Source of the DNA: Trueperaceae bacterium
Lineage (GTDB): Bacteria > Deinococcota > Deinococci > Deinococcales > Trueperaceae
Assembly (NCBI GenBank): GCA_036381035.1
Contig: DASVDQ010000048.1
Coordinates: forward strand, 1-35,141
Direction: 5' to 3'
DNA: 35,141 nucleotides
The notes below the pieces were generated by a model. It was given only the letters and a program-made list of their open reading frames with translations, did not search any database and was not told the DNA's origin. Below, in pieces: positions 6,210-14,418 of this stretch. Position 1 is the first letter of the stretch, and every line of letters starts with the position of its first letter. The position numbers and the translations under genes were made by a program.

Positions 6210-7331
6210 TCAGGCCCGTCGACGCGCCAGCAGGAGCAGCCCGAGAACGACGAAGACGAGGTTCCCGCCCCAGGCGCCCAGCCACACGGGTATCGCGCCG
6301 GTCTGGGCGAAGAGCTGTCCGAACGTGTAGAAGAGGTACCAGATCAGCGTCACGACGAGGCTGACGCCGAAGGCCACGCCGCGCGAGCGCGAGTACGACA
6401 GGGCCAGCGGCACCGCCACGAGGAGCAGGACGAGGTTCGTGAACGGCTCGGCGAGCTTGCGCTGGTAGAGCACCTCCGCCTGGCGGCGCTCGCTCACCGA
6501 GATGAGGTCGTTCTCGGCGTCCCGCCGCAGCTCGCTGAGGGAGCGGCTGTCCTCGAAGCCGCCGCCGGAGAAGCGGGCGATGAGGTCGTCGGCGGTGTAC
6601 GAGGTCGTCACGACGAGCGTCTGCTCCGGGTCGGGCGGCACGTTGCGCAGGCGCACGAGGTTCGCCAGCGCCAGCGCCGGGTCGGAGACGGCCACGTCGA
6701 GCGCCCCTAGGTCGAGCCTGTCGATGCGGTAGCCGCTCAGCACCAGGTCGGTGCCTTGGAAGACCGCCGAGTCGGCGCGCAGGAGCGTGAGCACGTCGCC
6801 CTCCCAGCGCTCGATCCTCACGCCCAGCATGCCGTTGCCGCCGTTGGTGGTGGCGTCGAAGTGGAGCAGGAAGTCGTCGATGGGCAGGTTCTGGCGGGCG
6901 AGCCGGAACAGGCCGGAGCGGCCGGTCGTGAGGCGCCAGTAGGTCTCGGCGGTGCGCGCGTTCGTCACCGGCAGCACCCACTGGTTCATCGCCAGGACGG
7001 CGCCCGCGCTCACCGCCCCCAGAGCCACGAAGGTGAACGCCACGCGGCGCAGCGGCACGCCGCCCACCTGCATCGCCAACAGCTCGTGCTCGGTGGCGAG
7101 GCGGCCGAGCGCGATGAGTACCGCCAGGACCAGCGCTATGGGCAGCGTCTGCACCAGCGCCTGGGGGAGCTGCAGCACCAGCCAGGCCAGTAGCTCCGCC
7201 ACCGGCGTGCCCACGATCCACTGCAGGCGGGGGATCGTGACCGACACGACCGCCAGCGACGCGTAGAGCACCAGCCCGAACAGGAACGGGGGGAGGGCCT
7301 CCCGCAGGACGTAACGGTCGACGAGCTTCAC
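6210..7331 (-). CDS. LptF/LptG-family permease (YjgP/YjgQ)
   Basis: A 373-aa inner-membrane protein with the family layout. It has three spans in the N-terminal third (about residues 13-115), a large non-membrane beta-rich domain (~120-270), and three spans at the C-terminus (LLLVAVPLAL, SLVVTLIWYLFY, NLVFVVLGLLLL). In LPS-bearing bacteria LptF and LptG pair with LptB to extract lipid from the inner membrane and pass it to LptA via LptC. Here only one such gene is seen, downstream of lptA- and lptD-like genes on the same strand. The GTG at 7331 is chosen over the ATG at 7358 for two reasons: GGAGGGG (7340-7346) sits 8 nt upstream of it, and the ATG at 7358 overlaps a TATCAT -10 box. F versus G cannot be assigned from sequence alone. 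Confidence 0.9.
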   Translation of the reverse strand: MKLVDRYVLREALPPFLFGLVLYASLAVVSVTIPRLQWIVGTPVAELLAWLVLQLPQALVQTLPIALVLAVLIALGRLATEHELLAMQVGGVPLRRVAFTFVALGAVSAGAVLAMNQWVLPVTNARTAETYWRLTTGRSGLFRLARQNLPIDDFLLHFDATTNGGNGMLGVRIERWEGDVLTLLRADSAVFQGTDLVLSGYRIDRLDLGALDVAVSDPALALANLVRLRNVPPDPEQTLVVTTSYTADDLIARFSGGGFEDSRSLSELRRDAENDLISVSERRQAEVLYQRKLAEPFTNLVLLLVAVPLALSYSRSRGVAFGVSLVVTLIWYLFYTFGQLFAQTGAIPVWLGAWGGNLVFVVLGLLLLARRRA

Positions 7332-7356
7332 GGGGCGCGCCCCTCCATGAAGGGCC

Positions 7357-7362
7357 ATGATA
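7357..7362 (-). promoter_or_regulatory. -10 box for the LptF/G-like gene
   Basis: TATCAT on the minus strand lies 25 nt before the GTG start and leaves room for a short leader carrying GGAGGGG. It suggests the permease can be transcribed separately from lptA-lptD. No -35 consensus is visible. Confidence 0.35.
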
Positions 7363-7425
7363 CCCGCGCGCCTCGCTCGCCCAGGACTCCCCTGGCCGGC
7401 CCTACGGCTCGGCGGGTGCCTCCCC

Positions 7426-9555
7426 TCACGGGCCGCCGGGCGGCGGCTCGTCCTCGGGGGGCGCGGGCGGCGCTTCCGGGGCCGCCTCCTCCGAGGGCGC
7501 CGCCGGTTCCGCCGCCGGAGGCGGTCGCCGCTCGAGGTCGATGGAGAACGACGCCGTCAGGCTCCCGCGCTCGTTCGCGTAGCCCACGGTCAGCGAGCCG
7601 CAGCAGGTGATCACGGTGAGGTCGAGGGCGTGCAGGCTGAGGACGGGCATGTCGCCGTCCACGACGAGCGGCGCGAAGTCGAAGCCGATCGCCGGACGCA
7701 GCTCGAGGTTCTCGAACGCGAAAGGGACCGCCATCGACAGCTCCAGGTGCCGCAGGCCGGGGTCGGCCGGCACGAGCCCCTGGACGGCCTCGGCGCGCAC
7801 CGAGAACGCGCCGTAGGGCTCGATGGGCCCGGCCGAGCCCACCTGCACGACCGGCCAGCCGGAACGCCGGGCCTCGAGCGAGTAGGTGACGGCGGCGTCG
7901 CGCTCCGGCGACGGGTCCAGCACCCCGGCGAACTGCGCCTCGGCCGCGGCCTCGAAGGCCCAGTCGCCCGTGGCGTACCTCAGCCCCGTCTCCGCTACCG
8001 CCGTCGAGAGGCCGGCCGGCGACCCGCCGACGGGGACCGCGTCGTGCGTGGCCTCCACGCCGAGGAAGCCCGAGAGCCTCCTGACGGCGTCCCAGCGGTG
8101 GAGCTCGCCCTCGAGTCGCGCGGAGCCCGTGGTGCGGGCGAGGGGCTCGAGCCGGTCGAGGCCGTCGAAGGGCGAGGCGGCGTTGGTGAGCCGGGTGTCG
8201 TAGGCCACCGAGAGCGTCAGCGGCCCGGCCTCGAGCCGCCACGACGGGCTCAGCCGCACGCCCCACTGCAGCGCGTCCTGGCGCGGGTAGAGGGTCGCCT
8301 CGGCGCGCGCGCCCACGGCGAACGTGCCGGCGGCGGTCCGCCCCGTGCTCGCCTCGAGCCCGACGGCGCCGCCGACGCGCGGCCCGAACACCGTCGGCGT
8401 GGCGGGGTCCTGCGGCGTGGCCAGGGCCGTGGCGGCCGCGAACGCCTCGGCGGAGAGGGCCAGCGTCGTCGGCGCTGGCAGGGGCACCTCCACCTCGGCG
8501 GAGAGCCCCAGACGCCCCTCGTGGTAAGGCACGGCGTCGAGCTCGGCGCCGGAGTGGAAGCCCACCTGGGCGGCCAGCCAGGGCGTGAGGCCCTGCGTGA
8601 CGCCCACGTCGAGGAGCGGCTGCCCGGCCTCGAGCCCGACCGTCGCCTCGACCCTCTGCCCCGCCTGCTCAGCCGCGAGCCGCACGAGCGCCACGGCCCC
8701 GAGCCGGTGGCCGGGGTCGACCCCGGTGGCGCCGAGGTCGAGCGACGCCGTGCCCTCGTCGCCGACGGGCAGCCCCACGACGCGCACGCCCACGCCGCTC
8801 CCGGGCCGCGACGGGTCGCCGCGGTCGGGCACGTTCTGCACCCGCACGGGGAGCGTGAAGCGCTCCATGGTCTCCTCGGTGATCTGGATGCGCGGCCGCA
8901 GGCCCACCCGCAGCGCGCCGACCCGCAGGATCCCGCCGCGCAGGTCGACCGTGCGCGTGCCCAGGTCCACGGTCGCGCTCTCCCCCTCGATCGCGTAGGG
9001 CGCCTGCTCCAGCCCGATGCAGGTGGTCAGCTCCGGGCCCGCCACCGACAGGGTCTGGCCCACCAGCTGGGCGTTGTCCCCGCTGACCGCGAAGGCCACG
9101 CCGGCCAGCGTGAACCCCGTGAGGGCCATGCCGCCCCCGACGAGGTCGAGGGCGATGGTGTCGGCCTCGCCGGAGAAGTCGGGCGCCGTGACGGCCGCCT
9201 GCTGCAGCACCAGCGTCTCGGTCGTGGCCGCCAGGTGCTCCGCTGTCATGCGCAGGTCGCCCCAGAACAGCTCGGGCGAGTCGGCGCGCAGGCCGAGCCG
9301 GCCAGACAGGCCGGTGACGACGACCTCGTCGGCGATCACCGTCCACTCGCCCCCCACGGCCGTGACGCACACGCCGCCGTAGAAGCGGGCCTCGTCGGAG
9401 TCTGGCAGGCTGCGGAACTCCTGGTAGTAGACGGCGAGGAAGTCGGGGACGGTGACCTGCGACGTGTCGGGGCCCGGCGTGCACTGCGCCGCCGCCCAGC
9501 CTGCGAGGATGAGGGCCGCCAGCGCCGCCAGCGCCCGGAACAGCCGTCGGGTCAC
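7426..9555 (-). CDS. LptD/OstA-like outer membrane protein
   Basis: A 709-aa exported protein. Residues 1-24 form a signal peptide ending AAAQ. Residues ~60-220 contain OstA-like beta strands (VIADEVVVTG, LRMTAEHLAAT, ADTIALDLVGGGMALTGF). The rest is long alternating strand-rich sequence typical of an LptD beta-barrel. Near the C-terminus VITCCGSLTVGYANERGSLTASFSIDL resembles the usual LptD ending with paired cysteines. Cys25, a Cys near 62 and one in TTCIGL could form disulfides with it. A Pro/Glu-rich tail of about 30 residues (EEAAPEAPPAPPEDEPPPG) follows, which is not typical. LptD inserts lipid into the outer leaflet. Start GTG 9555 lies 3 nt after the lptA-like stop, so translation is probably coupled. 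The assignment rests on neighbours and C-terminal pattern; overall conservation is weak. Confidence 0.8.
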   Translation of the reverse strand: MTRRLFRALAALAALILAGWAAAQCTPGPDTSQVTVPDFLAVYYQEFRSLPDSDEARFYGGVCVTAVGGEWTVIADEVVVTGLSGRLGLRADSPELFWGDLRMTAEHLAATTETLVLQQAAVTAPDFSGEADTIALDLVGGGMALTGFTLAGVAFAVSGDNAQLVGQTLSVAGPELTTCIGLEQAPYAIEGESATVDLGTRTVDLRGGILRVGALRVGLRPRIQITEETMERFTLPVRVQNVPDRGDPSRPGSGVGVRVVGLPVGDEGTASLDLGATGVDPGHRLGAVALVRLAAEQAGQRVEATVGLEAGQPLLDVGVTQGLTPWLAAQVGFHSGAELDAVPYHEGRLGLSAEVEVPLPAPTTLALSAEAFAAATALATPQDPATPTVFGPRVGGAVGLEASTGRTAAGTFAVGARAEATLYPRQDALQWGVRLSPSWRLEAGPLTLSVAYDTRLTNAASPFDGLDRLEPLARTTGSARLEGELHRWDAVRRLSGFLGVEATHDAVPVGGSPAGLSTAVAETGLRYATGDWAFEAAAEAQFAGVLDPSPERDAAVTYSLEARRSGWPVVQVGSAGPIEPYGAFSVRAEAVQGLVPADPGLRHLELSMAVPFAFENLELRPAIGFDFAPLVVDGDMPVLSLHALDLTVITCCGSLTVGYANERGSLTASFSIDLERRPPPAAEPAAPSEEAAPEAPPAPPEDEPPPGGP

Positions 9556-9558
9556 CGC

Positions 9559-10239
9559 CTAAAGATAGGCTCTGAAGCGCTCCAGTAGGGCGGGGCTGAC
9601 CTCGGTGGCGGCCGAGTACACGACCTCGTCGCCGCGCTGCTCCAGGCTGAGCTGCAGCAGGCCGCCCGCCGCCGGCGACCTCATCGTGAAGAGCGCGCCC
9701 GCGAACTCGTAGCGCCCGTCGAGCAGGACGTCGCCGTTCAGGGTGTCGAGCAGCACGCGGTCGGCGGAGAACCTCGGCTCGGTGCCGGTGACCCCGCCGT
9801 CGAAGACGATGACCTGCTCCAGCGCGTGGTAGCGCAGCGAGCCGGCCGTCACGACCAGGCCGTCGCGGCTGAGGCGCAGCTCGCCCGACGCCGTGAGCAC
9901 GCTGCCCTCCACGTCGATGTGCAGCTTCTCGGCGACCAGGTCCCCGAAGTCGCCGGAGGCGGTGACGCCCGACGCCTCGATGTACTCGCCGTCCACGTAC
10001 TTGATGACCGCCGCCCGCACCTCGACGCCGGTGTGCGCGTCCCGCAGCGTGCCGCCGTCCGGCAGCGTCGTGAGGCCGGTGACGATGTCGATGGTCTGCC
10101 GTCCGTGCGAGACGATGACGAGCGCGGCGAACGGCTTGTCCTCGGCTGACGATCCGGCGGGCCGGTCCGGGCCCTGGGCCGCTCCCACCGCTAGCAGGAG
10201 CGCCGTCAAGGACGCGAGGACCGGCCGCCTCACCTGCAT
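9559..10239 (-). CDS. LptA/OstA-like periplasmic protein
   Basis: A 226-aa exported protein with signal peptide MQVRRPVLASLTALLLAVGA (cut near 22). The mature part shows the repeating strands of the OstA/LptA fold: IVTGLTTLPDGGTLRD, EYIEASGVTASGDFGDLVAEKLHID, LTASGELRLSRDGLVVTAGSLRYHA, FDGGVTGTEPRFSADRVLLDTLNGDVLLDGRY. In Gram-negatives LptA polymerises into the bridge that carries lipid across the periplasm. It is first in a minus-strand run lptA-like, lptD-like, lptF/G-like, with 3 nt to the next gene. The ATG lies 6 nt after a TAGACT box, implying a leaderless transcript. What lipid it carries is unknown, since Deinococcota are generally held to lack classical LPS. Confidence 0.8.
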   Translation of the reverse strand: MQVRRPVLASLTALLLAVGAAQGPDRPAGSSAEDKPFAALVIVSHGRQTIDIVTGLTTLPDGGTLRDAHTGVEVRAAVIKYVDGEYIEASGVTASGDFGDLVAEKLHIDVEGSVLTASGELRLSRDGLVVTAGSLRYHALEQVIVFDGGVTGTEPRFSADRVLLDTLNGDVLLDGRYEFAGALFTMRSPAAGGLLQLSLEQRGDEVVYSAATEVSPALLERFRAYL

Positions 10240-10245
10240 CGCGCG

Positions 10246-10251
10246 AGTCTA
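10246..10251 (-). promoter_or_regulatory. -10 box for lptA-like gene (leaderless arrangement)
   Basis: TAGACT on the minus strand is followed by 6 nt (CGCGCG) and then ATG 10239. There is no ribosome binding site. CTGACC occurs 22 bp upstream (10274-10279), the same motif and spacing as at ffs, though this is not a standard -35 distance. Confidence 0.5.
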
Positions 10252-10381
10252 ACCAGCGTCCAAGTGAGAACCAGGTCAGGAGGGTCACGTCGCGGGCGAG
10301 CGTCGAGGAGCGTGGGTCGGTGGGCCGCACGCGCCGCCCGAGCGGGTTGGCTCATGCCCCGCGGAACCGGTCCCCCGCCGG

Positions 10382-11779
10382 TCACCCTCGCCGACCGGGA
10401 CCCAGGGTGTAGACGAAGCTGGCGTCGAACGGACGCCCCTCCAGGAGCTCGATCCCGGTCTCGAGCTGCGCGTTCATGACGCGGTCGACGACCTCGGCGA
10501 CGCTCTGGTACACGCCGAGCGACTGGTAGGTCGCGCCGAGCGACGTCAGGCGCCCGAGCGGCGTCTCCGCCCGCAGGGTCAGGCCGGAGGCCAGCTTGCG
10601 CTGGGCGCGGCGCCACTCGTCCGGGGTGGGCGGCTCGTCCTGGGCGCGGCGCAGGACGCCTTCGTAGCGCTCGATGACCTCCTCGGCGCGCTCCGGCGCG
10701 GTGCTGAGGTAGCCGACGAACGCGCCGGTGTCCTCGCTCGCCTCGTGCCCCAGGCTGGCGGAGTCGGCCAGGCCCTTGTCGACGAGCTCCCAGTAGAGCC
10801 GCGAGCCGGTGGCGTCGCCGAGTACGTAGCCGAGCACGGCGGCGGCGTAGCGGCGCGAGTCGGTCATCGCGACGCCGGGCGCGTAGTACGCGACGTGGAC
10901 GCGGTTGAGCTTCGGGTCGACGGTGCCCTCGCGGCCCGTGGCGGGCGTCGCCACGGGGCGCTCCCGGGGAGCCTCGAACGGCGTCCACGAGCCGGCGATG
11001 CGCTCGGCCTGGTCGAGGACGGCGTCCCAGTCGTAGCGTCCCGCTACGGCCAGCACGAGGTTCTTCGGCGAGTACCGCCCCTGGAAGTAGCCCAGCATCT
11101 GGTCGCGGCTGAGCGCGCCCACGCTCTCCCTCGAGCCCAGGACGCTGTTGCCCAGCGGGTGACCGGCCCAGAACCGAGGGGCCGCCAGGTCGAAGACGTG
11201 GAAGTGCGGCCGGTCCTCGTACATCGCGATCTCCTCGAGGATCACCTTCTTCTCGACGTCGAAGTCCTCCTGCCTCAGCGACGGGCGCATCAGCTCGGCC
11301 AGCAGGTCGATGAGCTGAGGCAGGCGCTCCGGCAGCACGGCGCCGTAGTAGACGGTCCGCTCCTCGGAGGTGAACGCGTTGTACTGGGCGCCGAGCTCGT
11401 CGAAGGTCCTGTTGATGTCCTCGGCCGTGTAGCGCTCGTTGCCCTTGAAGACCATGTGCTCGAGGAAGTGCGAGACGCCCGAGAGGTCCTTGACCTCGTC
11501 ACGCGACCCGGTGTGCACGAAGAACCCCGCCGCCACGCTGGCGGCGCCGTCGTTGTGCTCCCCGATGACGGCGAGGCCGTTGCCCAGCACCGCCTTGTCG
11601 AAGCGGAGGCGAGGCGCGACCTCGCCGGCCAGGGGCTTGGGGGCAGCGGCGACGCCCTCCTCGACGCGCGCCGCCGCCTTGGCCGGGCCCACGAGGCCTC
11701 CCTCGCCCGCGACGCTCTCCTCGCCGCCGGCGCGGGCCGCGTTCCGGCCGCGCTCGTCCCCGTAGAGGCGCCGCGCCAT
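10382..11779 (-). CDS. M16 family zinc peptidase, catalytic subunit
   Basis: A 465-aa pitrilysin-family (M16B) protein. After a low-complexity Ala/Gly/Glu N-terminus (~1-55) comes the inverted zinc motif H104-FLE-H108 (E107 the catalytic base). The third zinc ligand is expected in LEE (182-183), about 75 residues later. GSRDEVKDLSGVSHFLEHMVFKGNERY is close to the mitochondrial processing peptidase / insulinase consensus. The C-terminal M16 domain is present, but the region that usually carries the Arg/Tyr substrate pair reads VDKGLADSASLG and lacks both residues. The start ATG overlaps the stop of the upstream M16 gene by one base (TGATG), so the two are co-translated and probably form one heterodimer. 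There is no signal peptide, so it probably acts in the cytoplasm unless the N-terminus is misjudged. Confidence 0.93.
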   Translation of the reverse strand: MARRLYGDERGRNAARAGGEESVAGEGGLVGPAKAAARVEEGVAAAPKPLAGEVAPRLRFDKAVLGNGLAVIGEHNDGAASVAAGFFVHTGSRDEVKDLSGVSHFLEHMVFKGNERYTAEDINRTFDELGAQYNAFTSEERTVYYGAVLPERLPQLIDLLAELMRPSLRQEDFDVEKKVILEEIAMYEDRPHFHVFDLAAPRFWAGHPLGNSVLGSRESVGALSRDQMLGYFQGRYSPKNLVLAVAGRYDWDAVLDQAERIAGSWTPFEAPRERPVATPATGREGTVDPKLNRVHVAYYAPGVAMTDSRRYAAAVLGYVLGDATGSRLYWELVDKGLADSASLGHEASEDTGAFVGYLSTAPERAEEVIERYEGVLRRAQDEPPTPDEWRRAQRKLASGLTLRAETPLGRLTSLGATYQSLGVYQSVAEVVDRVMNAQLETGIELLEGRPFDASFVYTLGPGRRG

Positions 11780-13149
11780 CAGCCCACCGCCGCCGGCACG
11801 CGCGCCGGACCGAGCGTGACGATCGTCGGCTCGGGCACGCGGTTGCGGCCCACGTACTCGTTCACGTCGTCGAGCGTGACCGCCTGGACACGCGCGGTGA
11901 TCTCCTCGAGGGTCCGCGCGCGGCCGAGGTTGAAGACGTCGCCGGCCAGGCGACCGGCCGTGGCGCCGGACGACTCGCCCTGCATGACGAGCGACGAGAG
12001 CATGCCCACCTTGGCGCGCTCGAGCTCCTCGGCCGTGACGCCCTGCGCCAGGCGGTCGAGCTCGGCGAGGAAGACCTCGAGGGTCTCGTCGGCGCGCTCC
12101 GGCGTGGTGCCGGCGTAGCCGACCGTGTAGCCGAAGCCGCGCAGCGAGCGGTAGAAGGCGCTGACCGTGTAGACGAGGCCGCGCTTCTCGCGCACCTCGG
12201 TGAACAGCCGCGAGCCCATCGAGCCCGAGAGGACGTTGAGCGCCACGCTGTGCACGTACGCCTCGTCCGTGCCCGGCACGGGGCCGGGGAACGCCAGGCC
12301 GATCTGCACCTGCGCCGAGTCGGCCACGACGTGGCGCCGGCCGGGAGCCGCCACGGCCACCTGGGGCACGGCGGGCCCCTCGCCCTCCCAGCCGCCGAAC
12401 GACGCCTCGGCCGACGAGAGCACCCGCTCCCAGTCGGCGCCGCCGGCGACCGCCAGCACCGCGCCGGCCGGACGCAGCGCGAGCCTCGCCTCGGCCCGCA
12501 CGCCCTCCGCGGTGAGGGCGGCCAGGCCCTCGGCCGTGCCCAGCGGGCTGCGTCCCTGGGGGCTGGCGACGAAGGCGGCGAGCAGCTCGTCGAACAGCCG
12601 CTGCGCCGGCGTGTCGTCGAGGGACTCCAGCTCCTGCACGGCCAGCTCGCGCGACGGCTCGAACTCCGCGTCGTCGAGGCGCGGCTCCGTGACCATCGAC
12701 GCGAGCAGGGGCATGACCTCCTCCAGCTCGGAGGCGAGGAACGACATGTTCAGGCTCGAGCTCTCGCGGCTCGCCCCGCCGCTGCGCCGCACGCCCAGGT
12801 CCTCCAGGGCGTCGGAGAGCGCCCGCGAGTCGAGGTCGCCGGCGCCCCGCTGCAGCCACTCGTGCAGCACTGTCGCCGTGCCCTCCAGGCCCTGCGGGTC
12901 GCTCGCCGACCCGAACGGCAGCACCAGCGTGGCGCTGACCGACGGCAGCCACGGCATGGCCTCGTAGACGACGGTGAGCCCGTTGTCCAGCCGCGCCGTC
13001 AGCGGCCGACGCTCCTTGACACCGGCGGCCTCGGTCTCGGTGGAGGGCGCCAGGTCGTCGCCCCCAGTTGGGGCCGCTGGAGCGTCGCCCGCCGCGGCGT
13101 CAGCCCGTGCGACGCCCCGAGCCGAGGCCGCCCGATCATCGATGGACAT
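11779..13149 (-). CDS. M16 family peptidase-like protein, non-catalytic partner
   Basis: A 456-aa M16 homologue. Where the zinc motif HxxEH should be, the sequence is T93-VLHE97 within GTATVLHEWLQRGAG, so the metal site is lost. The C-terminal domain keeps REKRGLVYTVSAFY (320-333), the Arg/Tyr signature (R323, Y327/Y333) used to bind substrate in M16B enzymes. The protein is thus complementary to the downstream gene, which has the zinc site but no Arg/Tyr pair. This is the known pattern of bacterial two-subunit M16B peptidases and of mitochondrial processing peptidase alpha/beta. The N-terminal ~45 residues are Ala/Asp/Pro-rich and probably disordered. ATG 13149 lies 7 nt after TATACT, a leaderless arrangement, and the frame upstream of it is not convincing. 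Confidence 0.92.
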   Translation of the reverse strand: MSIDDRAASARGVARADAAAGDAPAAPTGGDDLAPSTETEAAGVKERRPLTARLDNGLTVVYEAMPWLPSVSATLVLPFGSASDPQGLEGTATVLHEWLQRGAGDLDSRALSDALEDLGVRRSGGASRESSSLNMSFLASELEEVMPLLASMVTEPRLDDAEFEPSRELAVQELESLDDTPAQRLFDELLAAFVASPQGRSPLGTAEGLAALTAEGVRAEARLALRPAGAVLAVAGGADWERVLSSAEASFGGWEGEGPAVPQVAVAAPGRRHVVADSAQVQIGLAFPGPVPGTDEAYVHSVALNVLSGSMGSRLFTEVREKRGLVYTVSAFYRSLRGFGYTVGYAGTTPERADETLEVFLAELDRLAQGVTAEELERAKVGMLSSLVMQGESSGATAGRLAGDVFNLGRARTLEEITARVQAVTLDDVNEYVGRNRVPEPTIVTLGPARVPAAVG

Positions 13150-13156
13150 GAGCGCG

Positions 13157-13162
13157 AGTATA
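13157..13162 (-). promoter_or_regulatory. -10 box for the M16 operon (leaderless arrangement)
   Basis: TATACT on the minus strand, followed by 7 nt (CGCGCTC) and ATG 13149. It is the best match to TATAAT in the window. No ribosome binding site is present. Confidence 0.55.
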
Positions 13163-13310
13163 GCCCCGTGGCGCGCGCGGCCCGGTCTCCGGCCGTGCTC
13201 CTGAGGTGCGTTCGGTTCGGGCCTCGGGCCGGCTCTGGCGTGGCCCCTGTCGCGGCCGCTCGGGCGTGGCCCCGGCTCCCGCCGGGTGGTATCCCCGCCC
13301 GGCACCTTCA

Positions 13311-13338
13311 AGTCAGTATCTCGCCAGCGAGCTACTAG
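13311..13338. repeat. Interspersed palindrome, locus 2 copy a
   Basis: Left arm AGTCAGTATCTCG (13311-13323), which is the consensus, loop CCAG (13324-13327), right arm CGAGCTACTAG (13328-13338) with some drift. The partner starts 94 bp downstream. Confidence 0.75.
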
Positions 13339-13404
13339 CCCCCACACTTCGCCGCGCTACGCGTGCCGTCAGCGACGGACCTAGAGACCTGCTGAACGCC
13401 TCTC

Positions 13405-13433
13405 GTCAGTATCTCGGCAGCGGGATAGTGACT
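13405..13433. repeat. Interspersed palindrome, locus 2 copy b
   Basis: Left arm GTCAGTATCTCG (13405-13416), loop GCAG, right arm CGGGATAGTGAC (13421-13432). It is followed by TCGAGGGGGGCACGA, similar to the right flank of the copy at 29295-29332. Confidence 0.8.
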
Positions 13434-13527
13434 CGAGGGGGGCACGAAGCGACCTCAGGTGCCCGCCGAGGGACCGGTGTGGGCTGGGGCGGCGCGCGCC
13501 CACCCCTCACCCCGGCCGACCATTCCC

Positions 13528-14418
13528 TCAGCGGCCGGTCAGCCGCCTCAGCGCTCCCGCGAGGTCGCCGCTGGCGGCCAGGCTCGTGCCCACGAGCACG
13601 GCGTCGGCGAGGCCCTGGACGCTCTCCAGGTCCTCTCGCGTCCCGTAGCCGGACTCCGCGACCAGCACGCCCGCGAAGCCGGACGCCCGCGCCGCCGCGA
13701 GCAGCCGCGGGGCGTTGCCCAGATCGACCGCCAACGTCGTGAGGTCCCTGTTGTTCACGCCGATGACCTCGGCGCCGGCGGCCAGGGCGACCTCGAGCTC
13801 GCGATCGTCGTGCACCTCCACCAGCGCGGCGAGGCCGAGGGCGTGCGCCGCCGCCACGTAGTCCCGGGTGGCGCCCCCTGTGACGGCTACGATCACCAGC
13901 ACCGCGTCGGCGCCCGCCGCCGCCGCCTCCACGAGCTGCGCCGGGTGCACCGTGAAGTCCTTGCGCAGCAGCGGCACGCGGCGCGGCCAGCGCTCGCGGT
14001 CCGCCGCCACGGCGGCCAGGTGCGCGAGCTCGCCGCCGAAGTGGCGCTTCTCGGTCAGCACGCTGATCGCCGCGGCGCCGCCCGCCACGTACTGGCGCGC
14101 GGCATCCACGGGCTCGAGCGGCGCGATGTCGCCCTGTGACGGGCTCGAGCGCTTCACCTCGGCGATCACGTTCAGCGGCTCCGTCCCGGCGCGGCGCAGC
14201 GCCGTGACGAAGGCGTCGCGGCCGGACCGCCCCTGCGCGGCGCCAGCGGCCTGGACCGACCGGTCTAGCCAATCCGCCGCGGCGCCCTGGGCGTAGTCCG
14301 CCGCCCGCTCCCTCACGATCCGACCGAGCACGCCCGGGACGGCATCGAGCGCCTCGGCTCTCAACGGCGCCAACCCGGTCAGAGCCGCGGGGAGCGACCT
14401 GGCGGCCTCAGTAGACAT
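13528..14418 (-). CDS. trpC: Indole-3-glycerol phosphate synthase
   Basis: A 296-aa single (beta/alpha)8 barrel enzyme that closes the indole ring in tryptophan synthesis, turning CdRP into indole-3-glycerol phosphate. All signature strands are present: IAEVKRSSPSQG (85-96; E87 and K89), SVLTEKRHFGG (119-129), LLRKDF (150-155; catalytic lysine K153), DAVLVIVA (171-178), LVEVHD (199-204; E201), IGVNNRDL (219-226), VAESGY (253-258; E255, S256) and LVGTSLA (275-281). It is not fused to TrpF. The start ATG 14418 lies inside the end of the acylphosphatase gene (11-bp overlap) and is preceded by GAGGGG, so the two are one operon. No other trp genes are in the window, so the pathway genes are dispersed. 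Confidence 0.97.
   Translation of the reverse strand: MSTEAARSLPAALTGLAPLRAEALDAVPGVLGRIVRERAADYAQGAAADWLDRSVQAAGAAQGRSGRDAFVTALRRAGTEPLNVIAEVKRSSPSQGDIAPLEPVDAARQYVAGGAAAISVLTEKRHFGGELAHLAAVAADRERWPRRVPLLRKDFTVHPAQLVEAAAAGADAVLVIVAVTGGATRDYVAAAHALGLAALVEVHDDRELEVALAAGAEVIGVNNRDLTTLAVDLGNAPRLLAAARASGFAGVLVAESGYGTREDLESVQGLADAVLVGTSLAASGDLAGALRRLTGR

Larger units (their letters stand above)
13150..13527. other. Intergenic region 2 between trpC end and M16 operon start
   Basis: About 378 bp without a credible gene. It contains the M16 -10 box, a GC-rich part with two similar phrases (TGGCGTGGCCCC near 13238 and GGGCGTGGCCCC near 13263), the palindrome pair, and GCCGAGGGACCGGTG (13465-13479), which also occurs in intergenic region 1. 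Confidence 0.7.

Noticed and set aside
7357-9588. Plus-strand open frame of 743 codons
   Set aside because: It is the antisense shadow of the LptD-like gene: Arg/Gly/Ala/His-rich with no domain pattern, a product of high GC third positions.
11780-12952. Upstream extension of the catalytic M16 frame
   Set aside because: The extension is an out-of-frame reading of the preceding M16 gene; the real start is ATG 11779 overlapping its stop.
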